Under the pieces are notes generated by a model. The model saw only the letters and a list, made by a program, of their open reading frames with translations. It did not search any database and was not told where the DNA came from. 64,000 nucleotides of DNA, from the NCBI GenBank assembly GCA_018261735.1, contig JAGTRM010000014.1:62001-126000 (forward strand), in the 5' to 3' direction. This document shows positions 9,201 through 18,352 of the stretch, one piece after another (the stretch's first letter is position 1; the number at the start of each line of letters is the position of its first letter). The stretch is from Pseudomonadota bacterium (GTDB lineage: Bacteria; Pseudomonadota; Gammaproteobacteria; Burkholderiales; Chitinibacteraceae). The translations under genes were made by a program, and so were the position numbers.

Positions 9201-11818
9201 CCGTTGCATTGCCGGACGCCGTCGAAGCCGAACCGGCTGTCGAACTAGCACCGACAGTCGAAGATTGGGTGCCGGAAGATGAGGCGCTGGAACTGGAATC
9301 CGCACCGGAGGCTGGCGAGGACGCCTTGCAGGCTGAATTGGCCGAACTGATAGACCTGACCGAAGTTCCTGCCGAAGAAACGGCAATCGCAACGAGTGCC
9401 ATCGAGGTTGCCCCGGAAGCGGAACCCGCGCAGGAAGATGACGTTGAAACGCTGGTGCTGGCAGAAGACGCCGAGACCGGCGATGAATTCGAATTGGCTG
9501 CTGTATTCCCTGAACCGGTCATGTTCGCTCCCGTCGAGGGAGATGGCGGGGCGAGCCTTGCCGCGCTGCGGGCCGAGATCGCGGCCGGCGTGGTGGACGA
9601 TATCGACGAGCAGCTGCTGCCGATCTTCATCGAGGAAGCCGACGAGCTGATGCCCACGGTCAGTGCGAGCCTGCATGCGCTGGTGGAGGGCTCCGGGGGC
9701 GTGGAAGCCCTGCAGCGGCTCAAGCGCACGCTGCATACCATGAAAGGCAGCGCCCGCATGTCCGGGGCGATGCAGCTGGGGGAAGCCGCGCACCGCATGG
9801 AATCGCGCTTGGAGAGTGCGCAGCAGCCGGGCGATTTGCCGCTGGACCGGCTCGAAAGCGATTACGACCTGCTGCACCTGCTGTTTGATGAAGTCAGCGG
9901 CCGGGGCGCACCCGCCAAGGCCGCGGTTTCTGCCGAGGTCGCGGCTCAGCCGCAGTTGCCGCGCGCGTTGGCTCTGGTCGAGCAGGAAGGCAAAGCGACG
10001 ATCCGGGTCAAATCCGATCTGGTGGACGAATTGGTGAACCAGGCGGGTGAAGTGTCGATTGCCCGTTCGCGCATCGAAGCCGAAATGATCAGCCTGAAGG
10101 GCAGCCTGACCGACCTCACCGAAAACGTGGTCCGACTGCGCGCGCAGTTGCGCGAGATCGAAATCCAGGCCGAAAGCCAGATGCAGGCGCGCGAAAAAGA
10201 ACTGCAGCAGCACGAGGCGCACTTCGATCCGCTCGAATTCGACCGCTTCACTCGCTTGCAGGAACTCACCCGCTTCCTGGCCGAGAGCGTGAACGACGTT
10301 GGCAACGTTCAGCAGAGCCTGTTGAAAAACCTGGACGAATCCAATTCCGCTTTGGCGGCGCAGGCGCGCATGACCCGCGATCTGCAGCAAAGCCTGATGC
10401 GGGTGCGGCTGGTGCCGTTCAACAGCATTTCCGAGCGCCTGTATCGTCTGGCGCGCACCACCGGCAAGGAAGTGGGCAAGAAGGTCAACCTTGAGCTCAA
10501 GAGCGGATCGGTTGAAATCGATCGCGGCGTGCTGGAAAAAATGATCTCACCGTTCGAGCACATGCTGCGCAACGCGATCGATCACGGGCTGGAAGACACC
10601 GCGACGCGTCTGGCTGCCGGCAAATCCGAGTTTGGCGAAATCCAGATCGAAACACGCCAGGAAGGGAGCGAGCTGGTCTTGACCCTGCGTGATGACGGGC
10701 GTGGTCTCGATCTGGAGCGCATCCGGTCCAAGGCGCTCGAAAAAGGCTTGATTCAGGCCGATCAGCAACTTTCCGAGCATGATCTGGCGCTGCTGATCTT
10801 CGAACCGGGGTTCTCGACCCTGGACAATGTGACCCAGCTTTCCGGTCGCGGTATCGGCATGGATGTGGTCAAGAACGAGATCAGCAACCTGGGCGGGCGC
10901 ATCGATCTGCAGACCAAGTCGGGCGAAGGAACCACCTTCGTGATTCGCTTGCCCTTGTCGCTGGCGGTCACCCAGGTGTTGCTGGTGCGCTCGGGCGAGC
11001 GCACGATCGCGATTCCGTCGGCCCTGGTCGAGCAGGTGCAGGAACTCAAGCGCGAACCGCTGGCCGAGCTGTATGCCAAGCGCGAACAAGTTTGGCAGGG
11101 GCAGCGCTATCGCTTTGCCTATCTGCCGCGCTTGCTGGGCGATCTTAACCAGCAGCCAGAGCAAAAACGCTATTCCACGGTACTGCTGTTGCGCTCCGGC
11201 GCCGAGCGTATCGCCTTGCATGTCGACCAGCTGATCAAGAACCTGGAAGTCGTGGTGAAGCAGGTTGGTCCGCAATTGGCACGGGTGCCGGGCGTGGTGG
11301 GCGGCACCGTGCTGGGTAGTGGCGAGATCGTGTTGATCATGAATCCCTTGCTGCTGTTGTCGATGATCGATCAGATCGCCGTTGCCGTGGCGCCGGCGCA
11401 GCAGACTTTGGCGCGTGCCGTGCAGGAAGAAGGCGAAACGCTGAAAACGGCGCCGGTAGTAATGGTGGTCGACGATTCGCTGACCGTGCGCAAGATCACT
11501 GGACGCCTGCTGGCACGCGAAGGTTTCCAGGTGCTGACTGCCAAGGACGGCGTCGATGCCCTGCAGCAGCTGCAGGAGGTTCGCCCGGCCGTGATGCTGG
11601 TCGATATCGAAATGCCGCGCATGGATGGCTTCGAGCTGACGCGCAACGTGCGCGCTGCGCCAGACACGCGCGAGATCCCGATCATCATGATTACCTCGCG
11701 CACGGCGGACAAACACCGCAAGGTGGCCTTCGATCTGGGCGTCAATGTGTTCCTCGGCAAGCCGTACCAGGAAGACGAGCTGCTCGGGCATGTGCACCGC
11801 TTTGTCGATGTGAATTGA
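6284..11818 (+). CDS. chpA: Hybrid chemotaxis histidine kinase ChpA/PilL
   Basis: A very large (1844 residues) CheA-type kinase. Three Hpt sites are clear: H647 (HTLKGSGRM), H812 (AHTLGG) and H1151 (HTMKGSARM). Degenerate Hpt-like helices lie near the N-terminus. Long acidic Glu/Ala/Pro-rich linkers separate the Hpt modules, especially about 890-1090. Then come the dimerisation region, the HATPase with N box (MLRNAIDHGLE) and G boxes (DDGRGLD, GRGIGMDVV), a CheW-like domain, and a receiver with phospho-acceptor D1774. It controls pilus extension and retraction through PilG and PilH. It closes the operon and is followed by a terminator. Confidence 0.93.
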   Translation: MSLHTEFDKGSLIWVKGEIDATLSRASEALLQFSDHGEEAALRQAQTHLHQACGALGMVDLAGLARFCEEIERAVPLLAGSENRQDSAALLRRGIDNASGYLDRLMAGMSNTPLLLKPLFSEIAALRGSSPSGAELFFPQLQLDLPGDLPRKTLPASELAPFLRQQRNRYESGLLHWLQGETRAAQSMAAALADVAACQQIAVARAFWWTAVALTLGLASNRTELDLDSRQLLLRLNLQLRRLADGSSKVAERLFRDMLYVLAHMDCDSNLVRRLQHAFELDSLVPSPQAMAAGVEQGALQLARGLREEIRAAKDTWSRIAGGQRDRLSPFSQQLSLIAQKAAPLVMPAFDQLWQGLLGAVQGYGSRGPDDAEALEFATGLLLADNALAVYPDMAPDYPQQVEALLQRLAHPGEAEPLPLLDSVSREAQERLLLAQIAQEIRVNLQAVEEVLDSYFREPANRAGLPGLATPLRQVQGALLMLDRPRAVQLVEACRKQIDDFVAGVEPQANELEELAEALSMLGFYVDDLEQGREREETLSPALVRLCGLTEESAESTAITELLEAEPELVDADAAQAPAVLEPVTLPAPVQENRPLPTSEAAVDAELLAVYLEEAVEVLATIETQLEVSKSAPYDREALTLIRRGFHTLKGSGRMVGLFSLGEVAWAVEQVLNKLLQAEKPAPAALLALIEQTHAAFAGWIGELQRTGCVEVEASALIAQADALRDGLDAEPEANPEEVAEAAAEEISLDACEVEEPLEAAEVVVVGDVTISATLFAIFREEAERHLKALQRGVAVLAEQGELEPGFILAAHTLGGITSTTGFRAQGELAYALEHALQKLGADAGRELGLLSEVVGALDGMLGSIFQRAMPGSTPDLLARLQEVCAQAFATELPEEEAITLEQEPEELQLAVAADAVPVVAAPERAAEEPVPAEADFELADLELADILLELPEENAVVDLPAAAETMQETDSAVALPDAVEAEPAVELAPTVEDWVPEDEALELESAPEAGEDALQAELAELIDLTEVPAEETAIATSAIEVAPEAEPAQEDDVETLVLAEDAETGDEFELAAVFPEPVMFAPVEGDGGASLAALRAEIAAGVVDDIDEQLLPIFIEEADELMPTVSASLHALVEGSGGVEALQRLKRTLHTMKGSARMSGAMQLGEAAHRMESRLESAQQPGDLPLDRLESDYDLLHLLFDEVSGRGAPAKAAVSAEVAAQPQLPRALALVEQEGKATIRVKSDLVDELVNQAGEVSIARSRIEAEMISLKGSLTDLTENVVRLRAQLREIEIQAESQMQAREKELQQHEAHFDPLEFDRFTRLQELTRFLAESVNDVGNVQQSLLKNLDESNSALAAQARMTRDLQQSLMRVRLVPFNSISERLYRLARTTGKEVGKKVNLELKSGSVEIDRGVLEKMISPFEHMLRNAIDHGLEDTATRLAAGKSEFGEIQIETRQEGSELVLTLRDDGRGLDLERIRSKALEKGLIQADQQLSEHDLALLIFEPGFSTLDNVTQLSGRGIGMDVVKNEISNLGGRIDLQTKSGEGTTFVIRLPLSLAVTQVLLVRSGERTIAIPSALVEQVQELKREPLAELYAKREQVWQGQRYRFAYLPRLLGDLNQQPEQKRYSTVLLLRSGAERIALHVDQLIKNLEVVVKQVGPQLARVPGVVGGTVLGSGEIVLIMNPLLLLSMIDQIAVAVAPAQQTLARAVQEEGETLKTAPVVMVVDDSLTVRKITGRLLAREGFQVLTAKDGVDALQQLQEVRPAVMLVDIEMPRMDGFELTRNVRAAPDTREIPIIMITSRTADKHRKVAFDLGVNVFLGKPYQEDELLGHVHRFVDVN

Positions 11819-11838
11819 GCGGGTTTGCCCATCCCCCG

Positions 11839-11868
11839 ACACCCCGCCGTGCGCGGGGTGTTTTTTTG
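11839..11868 (+). terminator. Intrinsic terminator of the pil-chp operon
   Basis: ACACCCCGC pairs with GCGGGGTGT across a short loop and runs into seven T residues, 20 bp after the chpA stop codon. Confidence 0.88.
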
Positions 11869-11960
11869 TTTGGGTAAAATTCTCGATAAACGAAAGCGCC
11901 ACGCCGGGGGAAAGTGTTTAAAATCGCGCACTTCAAGGTGCCAGCCATTGATCCGTCCTT

Positions 11961-12000
11961 TGCCCCGAAGGAAATACCCTTGGGGTACGCCGGAATAACG
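11961..12000 (-). repeat. Partial copy of a dispersed CCGGAAT repeat
   Basis: The stretch containing CCGAAGGAAATACCC and GGGGTACGCCGGAAT is, in inverse orientation, nearly identical to part of the repeat at 46278-46386 inside the iron operon. Only one arm is present here. It lies between the chpA terminator and the B12 riboswitch. Confidence 0.6.
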
Positions 12001-12019
12001 GAAACTTCACGGGTCAGAT

Positions 12020-12163
12020 CAATAAATACTGGTTAAACGGGAAACAGGTGAAATGCCTGTGCTGCCCCTGCAACGGTCAGCAAGTGTGGGTCAATCGATA
12101 ATCCACTGCGCGTCAGCGCGGGAAGGGGATTGATCAAGTCTTGCGAGCCCGGATACCGGCCTT
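12020..12163 (+). promoter_or_regulatory. Cobalamin (B12) riboswitch
   Basis: The conserved core is easy to read. GGGAAACAGGTGAAATGCC leads into the B12 box GCTGCCCCTGCAACGG, followed by CCACTG, GGGAAGG and finally GCGAGCCCGGATACCGGCC. Order and spacing match the adenosylcobalamin riboswitch. It lies about 190 bases before btuB and should repress btuB and the downstream cob/btu genes when B12 is plentiful. The 12164-12356 expression-platform region was not resolved into specific alternative stems. Confidence 0.95.
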
Positions 12164-12356
12164 GGACTTCTGCCCGGCTTTGCTGGCAGAAGCCGGAAGT
12201 GGACCGCGCATGCGTGCCGGCCATGACCTATCCCGCGGCAGGGTGCACGTGGCGGAAAAGCCACCGAGCCGCAATCGCTGCCAACGCTCCTCCGCCGCTC
12301 TCCTGCCGTTCATTGTCCCCTGTTACGCAGCGGGCGTAACGTTTGGAGTATTTGAT

Positions 12357-14261
12357 ATGCAATGGCGTTTGGTTTCTGTTTTCCCCTGTCTTTTCCTCGC
12401 TTCGATGGTCGCACGCGCTGACGAAGCCGTGACCGAGTTGCCGGAAACGGTGATTACCGCGGCGCGAGTTCCCCAGCCGCAACGCGAAGTGCTCGGCGAT
12501 GTCACGCTGATCACGCGCAAGGATCTTGAGCTGCAGCGCGGCCAGAGTCTGGTCGACGTGCTCTCGGCGCAGCCCGGCATCCAGTTCTCCAGCAACGGCG
12601 GCAAGGGCAAGACGACGAGCGTGTTCCTGCGCGGTACCAATACCGCGCACATGCTGGTGCTGATCGACGGCATGCGCTACGGTTCGGCCACCACCGGGAT
12701 GGCCAGCCTGCAGCATCTTCCGCTGGAGCAGGTCGACCATATTGAAATCCTGCGCGGTGCGGCCGCCAGCCTGTATGGCTCCGATGCGATCGGCGGCGTG
12801 ATACAGGTCTTTACCCGGCGTGGTGGCAAGACCCCGGCCGCTTCGGTGGAAGTGGGCCTGGGCAGCAACCACACCCGCGAGGCCAATGCCCAGGTTGCGG
12901 CCAGCATCGGAGATACCCGCTATGCACTCGGCGTGGCGCACAGCGAGACCGATGGCATCAATGTGATCCGCGATCCGATCAATCCCAGCTATTACCCGGA
13001 CCGCGATGGCTACAGCAATACCAGCGCCAGTCTGTCGGTCAGTCACAAACTCAATGTCGAGAACGAAGTGGGCGCAAACCTGCTGTTTTCGAAATCCCGC
13101 AACCATTTCGACGGCAATGTGCTCGATTCCTTCTGGAACAACGTAGCGCAGAGCTACGACTACCGCGAAGAAAGCAAACAGGGCGCCGCGAGCGTCTGGA
13201 GCCGGCACCAGTTGGCGCAAAACTGGACCGCCCGCCTGCAGGCCGGTTTCAGCACCGACGACAGCGAAAACTTCGCGCCGGTTTCGGCCACCGATTTGAG
13301 CGACAAGAAAACCCGCTTTACCACGCGCCAAACCCAGCTCGGCTGGCAAAACGATATCCTGGTCGGCCCGGGCACCGCGACGCTCGGTCTGGAAACGCTG
13401 GAACAGCGTGTTGCCGGCTCGACGGCGTATCCGGTCGACCAGCGTCGCATCAACAGCCTGCTGGGTGGCTATCTCGTGCATCTTGGCGAGTGGAATCTGC
13501 AGGCCAATCTGCGCAATGACGACAATTCGCAGTTCGGCAATCACACCAGCGGACAAGCTGGCGCGAGCTGGCAGTTCCTGCCGGCTTGGCAAGCGGGCGG
13601 CAATATCGGCACCGGCTTCCGGGCACCTTCCTTCAATGACCTGTATTACCCGGACGATGGTTTTGGCAACAAGGGCAACCCGAACCTGAAACCGGAAAAA
13701 TCGCTCAATCGCGAAGTATTTATCCGTTATCAGCAGCAGGCGTTGCAAGCCGGGCTGACGCTGTTCAAGAACCGGGTCAACAACCTGATCGACTGGGCGC
13801 CGGTTGATGCCTCCGATCCGTACGGTGCATGGCAGCCGAGCAATGTGGGCCGTGCGCTGTTGCGTGGCGCCAGCCTGCAGTCGTCCTGGCAGGGGCAGGT
13901 ATTCAGCGTCGGCGGCAATTACGACTGGCTCGACGCGCGCGATATCTCGGGCGGTAGCAACGATGGTAAGCAGCTGATCTATCGTGCCAAGCATTCCGGT
14001 ACGGTCTACGCCGGGATCACGCAAGGCAAGTGGCAGACGCGGGTCGAACTGAAAATGGTTGGCCTGCGCTACAGTAATGCCGCCAATACCACCGATCTCG
14101 GCGGTTACAGCGTGGCGAACCTCGCTACCAGCTGGCAATTTTCCCGTGACTGGCAGCTGAACGCCCGGCTGAACAATATCTTTGACAAGGACTATGCCAC
14201 CGCGAAGGATTACGCCATGCCCGGCCGCAATGTCTTTGTCAGCCTGCGCTGGAAAATGTAA
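12357..14261 (+). CDS. btuB: TonB-dependent vitamin B12 receptor BtuB
   Basis: A 634-residue outer-membrane receptor. It has a signal peptide (MQWRLVSVFPCLFLASMVARA), a TonB box (ETVITAAR), a plug domain (LVDVLSAQPGIQF, HIEILRGAAASLYGSDAIGGVI) and a beta-barrel ending in an aromatic-rich strand. Family length is normal. The ATG at 12357 is preferred to open sequence upstream because that sequence is riboswitch leader, a signal peptide begins here, and GGAG lies 10 bases before. It is the first gene of the riboswitch-controlled operon. Its stop overlaps the cobU start. Confidence 0.93.
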   Translation: MQWRLVSVFPCLFLASMVARADEAVTELPETVITAARVPQPQREVLGDVTLITRKDLELQRGQSLVDVLSAQPGIQFSSNGGKGKTTSVFLRGTNTAHMLVLIDGMRYGSATTGMASLQHLPLEQVDHIEILRGAAASLYGSDAIGGVIQVFTRRGGKTPAASVEVGLGSNHTREANAQVAASIGDTRYALGVAHSETDGINVIRDPINPSYYPDRDGYSNTSASLSVSHKLNVENEVGANLLFSKSRNHFDGNVLDSFWNNVAQSYDYREESKQGAASVWSRHQLAQNWTARLQAGFSTDDSENFAPVSATDLSDKKTRFTTRQTQLGWQNDILVGPGTATLGLETLEQRVAGSTAYPVDQRRINSLLGGYLVHLGEWNLQANLRNDDNSQFGNHTSGQAGASWQFLPAWQAGGNIGTGFRAPSFNDLYYPDDGFGNKGNPNLKPEKSLNREVFIRYQQQALQAGLTLFKNRVNNLIDWAPVDASDPYGAWQPSNVGRALLRGASLQSSWQGQVFSVGGNYDWLDARDISGGSNDGKQLIYRAKHSGTVYAGITQGKWQTRVELKMVGLRYSNAANTTDLGGYSVANLATSWQFSRDWQLNARLNNIFDKDYATAKDYAMPGRNVFVSLRWKM

Positions 14262-14776
14262 TGACCATTGAGCTGATCCTCGGCGGCGCGCGCAGCGGCA
14301 AGAGCCGTTATGCGCTGAATCAGGTGCTGGCCCAGACCGGGCCGGTGGCTTGGGTGGCCACGGCGCAGGCGCACGATGACGAGATGCGCGAGCGCATCGC
14401 CCATCATCGCGCCGAGCGACCGGCGCACTGGCAAACTGTCGAAGTGCCGCTACAGCTGGCGGCGGCGCTGGCCGCGCTGCGGGATCGGTTCGTGGTGGTC
14501 GACTGCCTGACGCTCTGGCTGACCAACTGGCTGTGCCGTGAAGACACGGCCGGGTGGCAAGCCGAGCGCCGGGCGTTTCTGGCCGAGCTGGCGCAACCGC
14601 GCCAGCAGCTGTTGCTGGTGAGTAACGAAGTCGGCTTTGGCATCGTGCCGGACAACGCGCTGGCGCGGCTGTTCCGCGACGAAGCTGGCCGGCTGCACCA
14701 GGACATCGCTGCAATCGTGCCGCAAGTGACGCTGGTGGTGGCGGGGATACCCATGAATGTTAAGAAGGAAACTTGA
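14261..14776 (+). CDS. cobU: Adenosylcobinamide kinase / cobinamide-phosphate guanylyltransferase
   Basis: A 171-residue CobU/CobP enzyme that phosphorylates adenosylcobinamide and then transfers GMP, in nucleotide-loop assembly. The P-loop GGARSGKS is at 8-15. The [11 protein letters not shown] and [11 protein letters not shown] segments, including the guanylylation histidine region, and [13 protein letters not shown] are family hallmarks. It starts within the btuB stop (TAATG) and its own stop overlaps the cobT start (TGATG), so translation is coupled. Confidence 0.94.
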   Translation: MTIELILGGARSGKSRYALNQVLAQTGPVAWVATAQAHDDEMRERIAHHRAERPAHWQTVEVPLQLAAALAALRDRFVVVDCLTLWLTNWLCREDTAGWQAERRAFLAELAQPRQQLLLVSNEVGFGIVPDNALARLFRDEAGRLHQDIAAIVPQVTLVVAGIPMNVKKET

Positions 14777-15831
14777 TGAATACTGTTTGGTGGCAAGCCC
14801 CGGTACAGGTGCTATGTACTGAATCACAGGCGGCGGCTGCGGCGCGTCAGCAGGTGCTGACCAAGCCGGCCGGTTCGCTGGGCGAACTGGAAATGCTGGC
14901 GATCCGATTGGCGGGCATGCAGGGCAAGGTCTGCCCCTATCTCGCGCAGCCGTGGATCAGCATTTTTGCCGCCGATCACGGCGTGGCGGTCGCGGGGGTT
15001 TCCGCGTTTCCTCCGGAAGTGACCGCGCAGATGGTGGCCAATTTCGCCACCGGCGGTGCGGCGATCTGCGTGCTGGCGCGCCAGATCAAGGCGCATTTCG
15101 AAGTGGTCGATACCGGCGTGATGAGCGATACCTCGGCGTTGCCGGGTGTGGTGCAGGCCAAGGTGATGCCAGGAACGGCCAATTCCCTCGAACAGCCGGC
15201 CATGACTTCTGCACAGTGCGAGTCCGCGTTGGCTGCGGGGTATGCCGCGGTGCAGCGCGCGCTGGCGGCCGGTGCGGACTGTTTTATCGGCGGCGAAATG
15301 GGCATCGGCAACACCACGAGCGCGAGCGCGCTGGCCTGCGTGTGGCTCAAGGCCTTGCCGGACGAGCTTTCCGGCCCCGGCACCGGGCTCGATCAGGCAG
15401 GCGTGAGCCGCAAGGCGTTCTTGATCTCGGTGGCTTTGCAGAAGCATGCTGCGCGCCTCGATTCCCCGCTGGCCGTACTGGCTGCATTGGGCGGCTGCGA
15501 AATCGCCGCGCTGGCGGGCGCTTATATCGCTGCGGCGCAGGCCGGCCTGCCAGTGATTGTCGATGGCTTCATCAGTAGTGTCGCCGCATTGGCCGCGTGC
15601 GAGCTGAATCCGGGCGTGAAGGATTGGCTGCTGTTCGGTCACCAGTCGGCCGAGCCGGCGCATGCGCGTGTACTGGCCGCGCTGGGTGGACAGCCGCTGG
15701 TGCGCCTGAATCTGCGTCTTGGCGAAGGCAGCGGCGCGGCGACGGCTTTCCCGCTGTTGCAACTTGCCTGCGCGCTGCATGGCCAGATGGCGACTTTTGC
15801 CGAGGCGGGTGTGAGTGACGGTACAAAATGA
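14776..15831 (+). CDS. cobT: Nicotinate-nucleotide--dimethylbenzimidazole phosphoribosyltransferase
   Basis: A 351-residue CobT, which makes alpha-ribazole phosphate from dimethylbenzimidazole and nicotinate mononucleotide for the lower ligand. Recognisable segments are the N-terminal [12 protein letters not shown], the FAADHGV motif, [13 protein letters not shown] and, near the C-terminus, GHQSAEPAH, whose E293 corresponds to the catalytic glutamate. The ATG at 14776, overlapping the cobU stop, is preferred to a TTG one codon upstream. Confidence 0.94.
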   Translation: MNTVWWQAPVQVLCTESQAAAAARQQVLTKPAGSLGELEMLAIRLAGMQGKVCPYLAQPWISIFAADHGVAVAGVSAFPPEVTAQMVANFATGGAAICVLARQIKAHFEVVDTGVMSDTSALPGVVQAKVMPGTANSLEQPAMTSAQCESALAAGYAAVQRALAAGADCFIGGEMGIGNTTSASALACVWLKALPDELSGPGTGLDQAGVSRKAFLISVALQKHAARLDSPLAVLAALGGCEIAALAGAYIAAAQAGLPVIVDGFISSVAALAACELNPGVKDWLLFGHQSAEPAHARVLAALGGQPLVRLNLRLGEGSGAATAFPLLQLACALHGQMATFAEAGVSDGTK

Positions 15832-15897
15832 GTTCCCCGGCGATGCGCGCCGCCGAATGCCACAATTGAACGAATACCCAGCTAGGGGGATGAAGCC

Positions 15898-16506
15898 ATG
15901 AATACCGAAGCCGAACGCAACGCCCGCCATGCCGCAAGAATGGCGCGCAAGAAGGCGCTGATCGACCAGCATATTGCGCAGGCCAATACCGATGCCGGCG
16001 TGCTGCTGATCCTCACCGGCAACGGCAAGGGCAAATCTTCGTCGGCGTTCGGCATGGTCGCGCGCGCGTTGGGCCACGGCCTGAAAGTCGGCGTGGTGCA
16101 GTTCATCAAGAACCGTACCGATACCGGCGAGGAGGGGTTCTTTTCGAAACTGCCCGGCGTGGAATGGCATGTGATGGGCGACGGCTTTACCTGGGATACG
16201 CAGAACCGCGAGCAGGACACCAAGACCGCGCAGGCTGCATGGGCCGTGGCGCAACGCATGTTGCGCGATGCCACGTTCGATCTGGTCGTGCTCGACGAGC
16301 TGACCTACACGATCCAGTACGGCTATCTGGATGCCGACGTGATCGTGCGCGATCTGCAAAGCCGGCCGCCCATGCAGCACGTGGTGATCACCGGCCGTGG
16401 CGCGCAGCCGGCATTGATCGAGATCGCCGATACGGTGACCGAGATGCAGCCGGTGAAGCACGCGTATGAAGCCGGCATCCGTGCGCAGAAAGGTGTGGAG
16501 TGGTGA
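15898..16506 (+). CDS. cobO: Cob(I)yrinic acid a,c-diamide adenosyltransferase
   Basis: A 202-residue CobA/CobO/BtuR-type corrinoid adenosyltransferase, which adds the upper adenosyl ligand to cob(I)alamin and related corrinoids. The P-loop is GNGKGKSS at 41-48, and DLVVLDELTY and VVITGRGAQ are family motifs. AGGGGGATGAAGCC supplies a strong binding site. It lies 66 bp after cobT, and its stop overlaps the btuF start. Confidence 0.94.
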   Translation: MNTEAERNARHAARMARKKALIDQHIAQANTDAGVLLILTGNGKGKSSSAFGMVARALGHGLKVGVVQFIKNRTDTGEEGFFSKLPGVEWHVMGDGFTWDTQNREQDTKTAQAAWAVAQRMLRDATFDLVVLDELTYTIQYGYLDADVIVRDLQSRPPMQHVVITGRGAQPALIEIADTVTEMQPVKHAYEAGIRAQKGVEW

Positions 16507-17372
16507 TGCGCAGGATTGCCTGTCTGTTTGTCTTTGCCGCCCTATGTTGCCAGGCAGCGCCGACGGTTAAAGATGATCGCGGGCAGACCATCACGCTGGC
16601 GCAGCCGGCGCGGCGCATCGTCACGCTGTCGCCGCACCTGACCGAAGACCTCTACGCCATCGGCGCCGGCAATCTGATCGTCGGCACGGTCGATTACAGC
16701 GATTATCCGGCTGCGGCCAACAAGATCACACGCATTGGTGGTTACAACGGCTTTGATCTGGAGCGCATCCGCGCGCTGAAACCCGATCTGATCCTGGCCT
16801 GGGACAGCGGTAACCCACCGCAGCAACTGGCGCTGGTCGCCGGCCTGGGCATCCCGGTTTTTTACGACAACGTGGGCAAAATGGCCGACATCCCCGGCGT
16901 GCTGGAGCGCCTGGGCGTGCTGACCAGGCACGAGGCCGAGGCCCGCGCTGCGGCGGCGCAGTGGCGCCAGCGCATGGACCAACTGGCGCGGCGCTATGCC
17001 GGCAAACGCCCGGTGCGGGTGTTCTACCAGGTGTGGGACCGGCCGCTGATGACGATCAACGGCCAGCAGATCATCTCGGACGCGCTGCGCTTGTGCGGCG
17101 CGGTCAACGTGTTTGCCGATCTGCCGGCGATTGCGCCGACGGTCGACGAGGAGGCGGTGCTGGCCGCCAATCCGGAAATCATCGCGACCAGCGGCGAACC
17201 GGGCATGCAGGCCGGCGTGCTGGCGCGCTGGCAGCGCTGGCCCAAGCTTGCCGCCACGCGCAACGGGCAACTGGTAACCTTGCCGCCCGATCTCTTGAGC
17301 CGCAAAGGCCCGCGCTTTATCGACGGCGCCGAAGCGCTGTGCCGCGCTGTCGACAAGGCGCGCCAGCCATGA
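16506..17372 (+). CDS. btuF: Cobalamin ABC transporter substrate-binding protein BtuF
   Basis: A 288-residue periplasmic binding protein of the BtuF/FepB fold. It has a short signal peptide (MRRIACLFVFAALCCQAAP), an N-terminal lobe starting RIVTLSPHLTEDLYAIGA and a C-terminal lobe with NVFADLPAIAPTVDEEAVLAA. It hands B12 delivered by BtuB to BtuCD. The ATG at 16506 overlaps the cobO stop. The next gene, btuC, starts inside its stop codon. Confidence 0.9.
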   Translation: MRRIACLFVFAALCCQAAPTVKDDRGQTITLAQPARRIVTLSPHLTEDLYAIGAGNLIVGTVDYSDYPAAANKITRIGGYNGFDLERIRALKPDLILAWDSGNPPQQLALVAGLGIPVFYDNVGKMADIPGVLERLGVLTRHEAEARAAAAQWRQRMDQLARRYAGKRPVRVFYQVWDRPLMTINGQQIISDALRLCGAVNVFADLPAIAPTVDEEAVLAANPEIIATSGEPGMQAGVLARWQRWPKLAATRNGQLVTLPPDLLSRKGPRFIDGAEALCRAVDKARQP

Positions 17373-18352
17373 GGCACCGCCCGCTCAGTGTGGCCCGTCT
17401 GCTTGCCGTGCTGGCGGGCTTGCTGGCGCTGCTGGCGCTGGCAGTGACCGCAAGTCTGTGCCTGGGAAGCACGCCTTTTCGGCCGTGGCAGCTGTGGCAA
17501 GCCGGCAGCGATGCCGAGCTCGCGCGCGATATCGTGCTGAACCTGCGCCTGCCGCGCACGCTGGCGGCAATCGCGGTCGGCGGCTTGCTGGCGCTGGCGG
17601 GCGCGCTGCAGCAGGTATTGCTGCGCAATCCGCTGGCCGATCCGTATGTACTGGGCACGTCCGGCGGCGCGAGCGTCGGCGCGCTGACGGCGATGCTGCT
17701 CGGCGGCGGCGCGCTGGCGGTTAACCTCGGCGCCGGTTGCGGCGCGCTGGCCGTTACCCTGCTGGTTTTCCTGCTGGCCGGGCGCGACCATTCCGCCAGC
17801 CAGGCGCGGCTGCTGTTGACCGGCGTGGCGCTGGCGGCATTTTGCGGCGCATTAACTTCCCTTTTGCTGAGTATTGCGCCCGACGGCCTGCTGCGCGGCA
17901 TGGTGTTCTGGCTGCTCGGCGATCTGGCTGGCGCGCGCTGGCACTGGGCGCTGCCGCTGCTCGGTGCATTGCTGTTGCTGGTCTGGCCGTTCGCGCGCGA
18001 TCTCAACCTGTTGAGCATGGGCCAGCAGCCGGCGCATGCGCTCGGCGCGCAAACGCAGCGCCTGCAATGGCTGCTGTATTTCGTCAGCGCCGCAGCCACC
18101 GCGCTGGCGGTAACCACGGCCGGCATGATTGGCTTCGTCGGGCTGATCGTTCCGCACGCGTTGCGGCTGGTGCTGGGGCAGGATCAACGCCTGCTGCTGC
18201 CCGCCTGCGCGCTGACCGGCGGCACCGTGCTGCTCGCCGCCGACGTGGCCAGCCGCATCGTCCTCGCCCCGCAACAATTGCCGGTCGGCGTGATTACCGC
18301 GCTGGTCGGCGTGCCGGTATTCCTGTGGCTGTTGCAGCAGAGGGCGCGCTGA
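17369..18352 (+). CDS. btuC: Cobalamin ABC transporter permease BtuC
   Basis: A 327-residue FecCD-family permease with about ten hydrophobic helices and the family segments RLPRTLAAIAVGGLLALAG, NPLADPYVLGTSGGASVGAL and GFVGLIVPHALRL, the last being the ATPase-contact loop. The start at 17369 overlaps the btuF stop. The frame is open further upstream but only as shadow of btuF. It forms the inner-membrane channel with BtuD. Confidence 0.93.
   Translation: MRHRPLSVARLLAVLAGLLALLALAVTASLCLGSTPFRPWQLWQAGSDAELARDIVLNLRLPRTLAAIAVGGLLALAGALQQVLLRNPLADPYVLGTSGGASVGALTAMLLGGGALAVNLGAGCGALAVTLLVFLLAGRDHSASQARLLLTGVALAAFCGALTSLLLSIAPDGLLRGMVFWLLGDLAGARWHWALPLLGALLLLVWPFARDLNLLSMGQQPAHALGAQTQRLQWLLYFVSAAATALAVTTAGMIGFVGLIVPHALRLVLGQDQRLLLPACALTGGTVLLAADVASRIVLAPQQLPVGVITALVGVPVFLWLLQQRAR

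Noticed and set aside
8182-9798. 538-codon minus-strand open frame over chpA, extremely Ser/Ala-rich
   Set aside because: It is the complement of the Glu/Ala-rich chpA linkers. Its composition is an artefact of high-GC codon use, and chpA on the plus strand has clear domains.
12228-14714. 828-codon minus-strand open frame opposite btuB and cobU
   Set aside because: It is a shadow of two well-recognised genes and has no family resemblance.
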